DNA from: Sabellastarte sp. h YS-2021
Taxonomy: Eukaryota; Annelida; Polychaeta; Sabellida; Sabellidae
Reading direction: 5' to 3'
Length of the DNA: 64,000 bases
Assembly (NCBI GenBank): GCA_964017235.1
Contig: OZ024938.1
Location: forward strand, 46,536,332 to 46,600,331
In this document: positions 55,401 to 64,000 of the stretch, in pieces
How positions within the stretch are numbered: position 1 is the first letter of the stretch
How the letters are laid out: each line of letters opens with the position of its first letter
The notes under the pieces: model-generated
What the model was told of the DNA's origin: nothing
Database searches by the model: none
The model's input: the letters and a program-made list of their open reading frames with translations, nothing else
Translations under genes and position numbers: made by a program

Positions 55401-58400
55401 CTAGAATGGAAGTAAGGAATCAGACCTGTTTCGCACGATTCCATTATGATAACATGCTACCCAACTGTCCCCTTTTTTACAAATTTAGAAAATATATGTA
55501 CACGGGCGGGGGGGGGGGGGGGGGGGGGTATATGCTAAAGAAAGTGAAAGTGGGGTGTTTGAACCCTGTGCCCCTGTTATCTATCTTTTATATTATGGTA
55601 GATTGCCGTTCGCTATGGGTGTCAAGTTCGCTAACATGACCCCCCCCCCCCCCCCCCCACCTCCCTGTAATCTGCTTGTCCTAACACCACGACCACCCCA
55701 CTATGACTGGGTACGAAGCATTGAAAGTAAATCACAGTTATCCATTGTTTAGACACAAAAAAATATATATATTTGACAACTTTCAGATTTGAAATTTCAC
55801 CGGTCTTGTTCTTACCTTTCTTCACATCTTGTTCCAGTATATTGAAAGTCAGTTGACGTCCAGTTTCATCTAGTTTTGCAAGCATGTGTCGGGTGTCAGA
55901 AGAAATTGAACTACCTGGTTGGCTCGTAACTGTAATATTAAACATTGACTAGAGACATTAGGATTTTTTAACTGTATAGAGTACTTGCACACAGGAACCA
56001 GTCCCCAAGTGATATCTTCCAAAAGCATCTTAAAGACCTACCTCTTCAAATTAAATTTCCTAACCAGTAGTTTCCCTCTTGTAGACCAACTTGTCCCGTA
56101 ACCCTGGATTATTGACCTAATATGTCCTGTTCTTTTCTTAATTTAGCATACCCAGATCCCTTTGTGCAAAAGATACAGCCTGCAAAGTAGTGAGTTAGAT
56201 TAAACAATACAGCGGTGCCTGTATTATCTAACCCAGTATGTAATAGTCTTAATTATAAAAGTCTAAAAATAGATCCCAAGGATAATGTAGATTGCACAGT
56301 TGCATTCCATTTTCTTTGAGACAAGTGGTTTTTTTTGTTTTTTGTTGTTATTTTTTTGTTTTTTGTTTTTTTGGGTTTTTTTTTTTTTTTTGGGGGGGGG
56401 GGGGAATTCTAAGTACTGAATAAAAAAGTTTGAGAATAAAAATATTGGATTAAGGCACATAGTTTATAAGTTAAATCAGTGGTTACTGTATTAAAATGTT
56501 GTTTTGCAGTAGAACCTCTAAATTTTGATAAATGTAAACCCGGAACATTTTATAAATGTCATCTCGTGAGATAACTGTTGAATTGCCTCAACAGTAGGAA
56601 AGCACTAGAACTACTGTTAACACAAGAAACAACTGGCTTCACTAAAATTTAATGACAACTATAGCTATAGGGTCAAAATCAAAACAAAACAAGTCCACCA
56701 AATCGGTTTTGAACTTTTAGTCTTCAGATTTATCACAGTTTATCAGCTTGTATTTTCACACTTGACATGATGTTGCTTTGAACAATCTCACACTTTAACT
56801 CTTATCTGTTTAAGCCATCTATTTTATCAGTCATTTGCAGTTCAAGTTATTGTTATAAAGTTAAGGCAAGGTAGTTCAAGATAGTCATGCTGATTTCTAG
56901 GCATGACAGACTGTTTATATGAAACCACCATAGCGATAATTCATAACTGAACATTATATATATATGTACTTAGTTCCCACTAATCTGACCTATGATACGA
57001 CATAGATAATTTATTAATTTTTAACTCCAGGGCTGTTGAGACAGATTGTGGTACAGGAATCTGGGAAAATTTTGTTTAAAATTAAACTTTTACATACTGA
57101 CTGAAAAGATAGGTCCAACAAACTGTTCATGACCTTCAGAATTTATAAAGGTCACTTAACATCAAACCCACATCAATCTTGGCAGACCCTTATGAATAAT
57201 ATTGTGTGACAATATCACTCACTTCCTTCTTTCAGAAAATGTTAATCATAAGTAGTGGACAAAAAAGGTCACGCTATTTAACAAATATGTTGTGGCAGCC
57301 AACAGATACAATAATTACATATGTAAATATCAAACACAAGTAGTCAGGACAGAGAGGCTAACTACCAAAGGATTTTAAGCCTGTTTGAAAATTAGGATAG
57401 AGGTCTTTCCCAACTGAAAGGATAGTTTTTATGACCCAACAAGATTATGGCATTATTGTGGAAATAAGGAGGCATACTCACAACAGTGGAATAGGGGTAT
57501 AACCCCATATTTAGGTTTTAACTAAGATTGCAATAAAGTGTTTTAACTATTAAATCAGAAATTAAGCAAATAGATGGGAGAAAATGCCTCACCAGAGGTA
57601 ACTTTAATGAAAACATTTTTTAAACTGCTGATATGAAACAAAGAATGCTCGTTCCCTTATTTTTTAACTCATAATATAGTTCTTGCTAGTAACTCTCATT
57701 CCCTGGCCACTCAAATTGTCAAAACTATTGCAACTATCCCCACCTTCCCCTCCCCCATCAATTGTCACAGTAAAACCAGACAACTATCTATCTCAAAGAA
57801 CCAGAAAAATCTTCTACCTAGATAAAAATTGCAGGTAACAAAGATAATTTCAGGAAACAGACTCTGAACAGATCAGTAAATTTATCTGCCAAAATTATAC
57901 TTATTACAGTTCTGCTTTGACTATAGTATCCTCTGTGTAACTCGATTCTGTGTACTCAAATTTCGCCATTTTTTTAACCAAGTAGGGCTTTGTCACCCCT
58001 TTGTGCAGTATAGATTCAAGGTTCAGCTCGATTTTTTTTAATTTATAGTTAAAAGACAGAAGAAGTGATTTATTAACTCAAAACTTACACAACGGTTTAT
58101 GTGTTACAAGGGATTAGGGAGGGGCCCACGGCCATTAATTCAATGACAGAGTGACTTAAGTGTAAAATCAAACAAATCACTGTACCTAGGGGATTGACAT
58201 CTATAGTTTTAAGGGGCATTTAATAATCTAAATACCTAACTATATCAAACTATAGCCTACTTACCCTTGTCTTTACATTTTTCGTTGCCCCTTTCATTTT
58301 TATTTGCCATCTTCAAACTCCCATCACTGTCAACCTTTTCTTCCAATCTTTGTTCAACAACAGCAGTAGTAGTCATCATTTTGTCATTATTTCTCCTCAT

Positions 58401-61400
58401 CTGACCTTCACAGTCTTGCTTATTTTGTGTAATTTTTGTGACACGACACCTCTTCTTGCGTGTCTTCTTTTTCTCCGACTGTTCTCCTTTAAGCTCAGCT
58501 AAAATGCTGCTGTAATCATGGCCAGTTAAATGCAACTCATATGGCAGAAGGTTCCTAAATCATAACAGAAAGTGTTTAAGTATAGAGTAAGAAATCTAAA
58601 ATTCGCCAGGAATCTAAAATTCGCCACCTCTAAAACCTTAGTTAATTTTATGAAGAAAATGATGTTTTTGTCCAAAAATTGGTATTTTTCAGTTCAAAAA
58701 GCCTTAATTTACTATACAGTCAACAAATCTCACCACAATTCATTTATTTTATTAGTATTTTCACATGTGGCGAATTTCAGATATGTGGCGAATTTTAGAT
58801 TTCTTACTCTATCAATAATTTTCTCCTGAGTAATGAAATAAATGGACAAGCCACATAGAAGGTTTCCAGCAGAGTTACTGATTTATGAATGTATCTTTAT
58901 TAATATAATGAAGCTTACGAAAGATAAATCTCAAGTGATAATAAATATACTTATTTTTACCAAATAATTTTAGAAAAGACTTCAAATAAAATAGCAAATA
59001 GCAAAAACTTATAATGACCTGATATTTATTCCATTTAAAAAGGCAACTGTATTTTAGGCTTGATTGCTGTAGTAACATATTTAAATGAGGCAAAAAATGA
59101 AAATAAACAAAAAACATTTTCTTACACAACAGAATACAATGAGTGAACATCTGAAAGTGATAAATGAAGAAAATTAGAAATAAAGTGCAAATTTCTGCAG
59201 AACATTTGTACATTACAGAGTCTATTAATTTATATGAAAACTAATTCATTACAGAATTAAAGTCCATGTTAAGTGATCATTTTTCTACAACCTCCTTCTG
59301 AAAAATAGCAAAGGGAAAATTGTAATAGAAAAATAATAGAAAGTAATAGATGTAATAGATAGAATTTCAATCTATTACTATTACTATTACATTTGAAAAA
59401 TTTCAATCTATTACTATTACATCGAAGTTGACTCCAATCTATTACTTTTCTATTACTTCTATTACTTTGTTTACAAGTCTGTAATACAGACTGAACCAAT
59501 GATAAAAGGATGAGAAAAATCACCAATTATATTACACCTAACAATCTGTACTATCCAGGGAAATTGGAAAGGAAATCAGGTCATAGTAACTTTGCTTTCA
59601 CACAGGAAAGTTGTCTCAAAAGATGCACTCACTTTCTGTAGAACTTTTTCACAGCACAGGCAGACCCAATTGTGAAATTTGTAAGCTCTTTGTACACGTG
59701 GGCCCATAATCGATTACTGCAGACCTGCAAAGGATTTTCTAACATATATTGTATTTTATTGGGTAATTTTCCAAGAATTATGCAATGAAGGCCAGGTTTC
59801 CAGATAAAGGAAATCAGGGCTAAACTTGAACTTGTGCAACTGGAAAATTGGTAGAAATGGAACCAGCTTTCAAGTTGACACTATTTCTTCTATTTCTTAC
59901 TACTACACTTCAATTAAGTTTCCACCAATGCAATCGTGGATGCTCAACATCTTAGACTCTCGCACGTTTTGTATATTTTTTTTATAATATGTCCATTAGT
60001 GATTACATTGCTTATCAATATTAACCATATTTATTGTTTTGAGACAGGGTTACTGACATCAATGTGCCAAGATGTATATCAATATAGCCAGCCATTTTAT
60101 GTATAAAACTTACACTGCAAACATTAGAAACAAACCCTAAATCTGAAGAAACTATGCACATTTATCTCATATTTTTGTAGTTTTAATGCATTTTTTATCA
60201 GAACTACCATGTTTTTATTTGATAAGCTTCACATCCTGTTCCTGCTAGAACAAACTTTTTAAGAAGCATGGATTCGGACTGTTTAGCAGACAATCTTAGA
60301 CCTCCGATATCAAGTGGTATTGAAATATTTTTACATTCAATATCAAAGTCCACACAGTCAAAACAACACACCCACTACAACCTCTATAGTTTGCATTGAA
60401 AACAAGGGTAACATGTGCATCTCCTACTTCTTGAGTCTTGAGTTTGTGTTCCAGTCAGACCTAAAGTGAGATAATTGGTAGTTGTTTGATGTTGCATGAT
60501 GGTTATCCGTTCTAAATTATGTTCTAATTTTGATTGTAATTCAGAAAAAACCGTTGAAATCATATCTCTTTGAAAAGGCTTTCCCTACATAGAATACACT
60601 CTACCCAACATATACTCTATCTCTGTGGTTTTGAACTTGGCAACGGCTATGGAATGATGATTTTTTTAATTGGATTCTGATGTTGCACCTTAGACTCTGC
60701 CTGGCAGAGATTAAGTGTCATAAAAGTACAGAAAAGAATAGAGAAGAACAATGGTATATGCCCATTTCCTCCATCTCCTGGTTTACTTGTCATAAAATAC
60801 TGTCTATGTAGAAATTTTAGCTGGAAGAAAATTGTAGTTATTCTTCATTTTTAAGAATTTTACCAGAATTAATTTTCACTAATGGCTAGTTTTTACTGTT
60901 TGAGATATAATAAACACAGATTTAACAATTCATTGGAAATTGATTTTCACCATCTGAGTTCATTAGCTAAAATAGTTAAAATTAATGAATAGTGAAAATT
61001 TTTAATTTATAGAGTAACTGATACAATGTGCTAAAAATCCATAACAATTGATCAACATACTGAACACTTGTTGATTTCTATAAATAAAAGTAATCCTACA
61101 TTTACGTATCTAAATGAGCACTTTTTAAATTTGATCTATTATGTGATAATATGAGATACATGTAGTGTTATGCAAGAGAACTTTCTGACACAGATGTGCA
61201 GTGAGTTTTTGTGAATTTATTTTCTCTTCTTGACAATTGTAAAGTGACCTTGTTTCTAGCTTAACCAATTATAAAAAGATCTAATAAAACAAAAACAATA
61301 CTTTGATTTGCATGTACAGGAACCAATTTCAAAGAAATATCTTACCTTTATTTATTTATAACTCTTGTTTTCTGAAAGGTAAAGAACACACAAATTTTAA

Positions 61401-63575
61401 CAGCTTAACTAGCAAGCAAATTTCAACTGACTAATCACAGGATGCAAATCTTAAATAGTTAAATACACTTCAATTTAAATTCCAGTGAAAAAGGTACTCG
61501 GAATATTCAATATTAACTCCAACAAAAAGTGGAACTTACTCTGACTGTAACAAAAATTTACAAACATGCTTTTCAACATTAACATCACAAAATACAACAC
61601 AACCTTTCTTATCCGAATGTTCAATTTTATGACCAAATTCTAACAACTTTAATATTTCTTGACAATTTATGCTGAATTATCTCTTATATTTCATTAGCCT
61701 ATTAACAAAAAAAATATTCACTCTCCCAAGAGACACAGATAAAAGGGGTTGAAGTGTTTTAATTAAACAACAAGGCCATTGCAAATACAAACAAGGGAGA
61801 CTTACTAGTCAACTAGTTTACCAGCAGTGTATACTTCACTGAACCTTCACGGCATTTTGGAAAGTTTAAAATATTTAGTAGTTGTCTAAATGTCAAACTA
61901 CATTGAATATGGTGTTGAAAATTGATCGATCTTGTCTTTCCATGGTAAATAGTGGGCTCTCCTCCCTCAGAAACCTAGTAGATCCTTAGGATGAGCTCAG
62001 TTTACCACTTTGGAACCTCCTACTAAGAGCCTACTAAGTTCTAGAATGCAAAGTACACTATCTTCTACATATAGAAGGCTTTAACAAAACCGGCCCAAGG
62101 TTTTGATTTCAGGATAATTTGTCTGGCTCTTTAGCAAGTTCAGTTTTATGAGAATCCCCTGAAGGTGTTGACAGAGGTGTTACAATTCTGGATTTTAAAA
62201 TACCTTGTTGTAGCCACCATGTTCATGCACAGTGACAAAGAATTGAAAGAATGAAACAGGTACATCCTTCCAACAGGGAGCTCTTGACAGGGTCAGACTG
62301 TGTGTGTTCATGAATGACTTCAAATTCCTCTCAAACCGAGCCTGATTCTTCACATACATCTGTAAATTACACAAAAGGAACTTAAACCATGCTTCATTAT
62401 TTGCATACATCAATTAGTTTAGACTACCAATGACCAACTGCAATGTTACATTGTAACTAACAATTACTCCAGCACACATCAAATTATTACACCACTAAGT
62501 GTAACATATTGTCACTTACATCCAGATCCATGGCATATTTCTCTTCCTTAGTTCTTCCCTGCAATGAGGCAGATTCATTCAGTTTTTCAGACAGATTCTG
62601 GCCCCTCTCCAACCAGTCAGGACTTGTGATATCCTTACCAGCTGCTCCACCCCTTGATTCTGGACATTGTGTTGGATTTTCTGCAAATGAACAAGATGCA
62701 GTTGAGACCAGTACAAAAGGACTTCTTGATTATTACTTGGCTTGCATGCAAGTATTTACTCAACTTATTATCTCAGACATTGACAGTTGCTATGTTGCAA
62801 ACATGGGTATCAGCTGTAAAGAGGGACATTAAACTCCGACTGTGACAATCGTTTAGAGGAGAGCAAATGGATTCAATATGCTGTGCCAAACATGTCTCTT
62901 GCTCCAGTAGATACACAATAAAACTAATGCATTCATGAAAGTCACTGAGCAGTCTAGTGATAGAACAACTGTCTACAGACATCGAATGGTCGGAAGAAAT
63001 TCACATTAGAAGCGAGGATCAATCTGGAAGTAGTGTCCATCGATTCATCATTATTGCTGACAATTTCATAATATTTAGTTACTTTCCTTATGTATTTAAT
63101 ATCTACATGTGTTTTAAAAATATTTTTGGCAGTTTTCCTAAAAAAATTGACAGATTTGTTACAAATTTTGGTTTTGTTTATATCTACCACCATAATTACA
63201 GGAAGTGAGTGTTTCTGGTAGATTATAAATATTGGAACACTGTTAGTCCAATTGCATCAACATAAACTTCATCCCGGAATGTGTTTCAAGATATAACCAA
63301 CAATGAAATCGATTATGGCTCGATTATCGCTCTGAAAAATTCATGATTAACCAACCATTCAACTTGTAGGTGATTCCCATCACTATTGAGCACAGTGCTA
63401 AAAGAATTTTCTGGTATACCTTTTTGATCTGTGCCTTTTTCTAGGTTTTCACATTTTCTGACGAGACCAGGTTCAGTGGAAAGTTTCTTGAAAAGCTTCT
63501 TCCTTCTTTTCAACATGTTGGTCACAATCTTTGTATTTTCTTTATTTAACATCCCAGATGATTTTGGTTTCGAAA
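52491..63575 (-). CDS. ARID-domain DNA-binding protein, C-terminal eight exons (5' end outside the window)
   Basis: Minus-strand exons: 63575-63420, 62680-62520, 62359-62204, 59724-59633, 58554-58265, 55929-55816, 54735-54625 and 52645-52491 (stop TGA at 52493-52491). Phases agree at all seven joins, giving 410 residues after a split codon. The ARID spans exons 2-5 of this list: EEKYAMDLDMYVKNQARFER, CWKDVPVSFFQFFVTVHEHG, NRLWAHVYKEL and YRKNLLPYELHLTG. This is the helix pattern of AT-rich interaction domains. A basic stretch (EKKKTRKKRCRVTK) just after it fits a nuclear localisation signal. The C-terminus is acidic and helical (DSDLEEQTLNEMVTLGDELE). DNA binding and chromatin regulation are inferred from the ARID. 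Which ARID subfamily it belongs to is unclear. ARID5-like is possible. Confidence 0.85.
52997..54287. mobile_element. TIR element composed of nine ~140-bp tandem units, in the last intron of the ARID gene
   Basis: AGGCGGGTTGC at 52997-53007 and GCAACCCGCCT at 54277-54287 are perfect inverted ends. Between them the word CGTTTTCGAG or a close variant recurs at about 53025, 53175, 53319, 53457, 53602, 53739, 53894, 54050 and 54187, a period of 137-156 bases. Each unit has a (GGACAAAC)n-like part and GATGGTGATCTATCTCCCTG. There is no transposase frame. The open frames on both strands here are by-products of the array. Confidence 0.85.
55506..55660. repeat. Long G tract followed by a C tract in an ARID-gene intron
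   Basis: About 22 G (55506-55529, broken by one C near the start) and about 19 C (55639-55659), ~110 bases apart, can pair or form G-quadruplex and i-motif structures. A further T-rich then G12 tract lies at about 56325-56403. Confidence 0.8.
56025..56080 (+). mobile_element. Short LINE C-terminal remnant
   Basis: A reading frame with SILKTYLFKLNF resembles the conserved LINE tail RRLKTYLF also seen at 36838-37040. A similar remnant (KPLKSYLFEKAF) is at about 60550-60590, followed by a LINE-tail-like CCTTAGACTCTGCCTGGCAG. Confidence 0.4.
56100..58250. other. Long intron of the ARID gene without supported features
   Basis: Apart from the homopolymer run near 56330-56403 and a pogo-like end (GCAGTAGAACCTCTAAA) near 56508, I see only AT-rich sequence. 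Confidence 0.4.
58585..58809. mobile_element. 225-bp MITE in an ARID-gene intron
   Basis: GAGTAAGAAATCTAAAATTC at the left is the complement of GAATTTTAGATTTCTTACTC at the right, flanked by TA at 58583-58584 and 58810-58811. TTCGCCA follows on the left and TGGCGAA precedes on the right. A second inner copy of the arm (AATCTAAAATTCGCCA, TGGCGAATTTCAGAT) makes a nested stem. Confidence 0.85.
59320..59470. repeat. Imperfect (CTATTA)n microsatellite with internal inverted repeats
   Basis: GTAATAGA-type words on the left and TCTATTAC-type words on the right can pair. The middle is (CTATTA)n broken by TTTCAA. The surrounding intron (59725-62203) holds otherwise only AT-rich sequence and the LINE remnant near 60550. 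Confidence 0.75.
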
Positions 63576-64000
63576 CTTTGTAACATAAAGAAAATATTGT
63601 ATAGACATATAATCTCAAGAGTAGTTACATCTAGGCTAAGGATGTGACATGCAATGCAGTTACCCAGAAATGGTCCATCTTTGTTGAGAAACCAAGTTAT
63701 AAGTTAAACTTACATTGCAAGTATGGTATCAAGAACTATTAAAATATATATGTACTTTAATCCACACATAACCTATAATGAACCTTGGTATTCAGTTGGA
63801 TCTGAATATCTAATATTAGTTTTTAGTGTAATTTCCCTTAATTTTCACACATATATAACATTTTACTTTAGATTAAATCTTTTTACATTATCCACCACGT
63901 TAGCTTCACTGGTATTTCTAGGTGGATACCACTTAAATATAGTACTGCAGACTTGGGTTACTCCTTGCAAATGAATACCTGGGGCCAGTTTCACAAAGGG
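63576..64000. other. Upstream intron of the ARID gene, with a repeat start at the edge
   Basis: No exon could be supported. The last 20 bases, GGGGCCAGTTTCACAAAGGG, match the complement of the end of the fold-back repeat at 10345-10490. Confidence 0.35.

Noticed and set aside
1..64000. CRISPR arrays, operons or other prokaryotic systems
   Set aside because: Spliced genes, poly(A) signals and animal transposons show a eukaryotic nuclear sequence. The tandem arrays have no spacer structure.

Overview
This is an animal nuclear genome window: AT-rich, with intron-containing genes using GT-AG splice sites and many repeats. The mitochondrial chaperonin sequences, the tRNA-derived SINEs, the DIRS/Ngaro tyrosine-recombinase retrotransposons and the numerous TIR elements suggest a lophotrochozoan, most likely a bivalve mollusc. 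The species cannot be named from sequence alone.

Layout. 1-2.2 kb: a minus-strand LINE fragment and the last two exons of an unrecognised plus-strand gene. 2.7-3.9 kb: a 5'-truncated LINE with an 11-bp target-site duplication. 5.3-10.1 kb: a decayed Ngaro-like retrotransposon, cut off inside its recombinase gene. 12.2-28.8 kb: a five-exon plus-strand gene that I assembled from splice sites and phase. It encodes a 1018-residue type I membrane protein with a signal peptide, a short mucin-like ectodomain, one transmembrane helix and an ~850-residue acidic cytoplasmic tail full of repeated tyrosine motifs. A nearly full-length DIRS-type retrotransposon (14.66-20.63 kb) sits in its first intron. 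28.8-34.3 kb: no gene found, only small TIR and fold-back elements.

34.3-51.7 kb: the mitochondrial chaperonin pair. HSP60 (minus, 12 coding exons) and HSP10 (plus, 4 coding exons) are divergent and share a ~1.8 kb upstream region with ETS/NRF-2, NRF-1 and heat-shock-like motifs. This is the arrangement known for animal HSPD1/HSPE1, whose products together form the mitochondrial folding chamber. The HSP60 model is complete except for a one-base insertion in exon 6, and intron 6 uses a GC donor.

52.0-63.6 kb: the last eight exons of an ARID-domain DNA-binding protein (minus), convergent with HSP10. Its start lies beyond the window. Its introns hold a TIR element built of nine ~140-bp tandem units, a 225-bp MITE and long homopolymer tracts.

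The best candidate for something undescribed is the tyrosine-motif membrane protein at 12.2-28.8 kb. Its tail looks like a phosphotyrosine/SH2 docking scaffold, but I cannot assign it to a named family.
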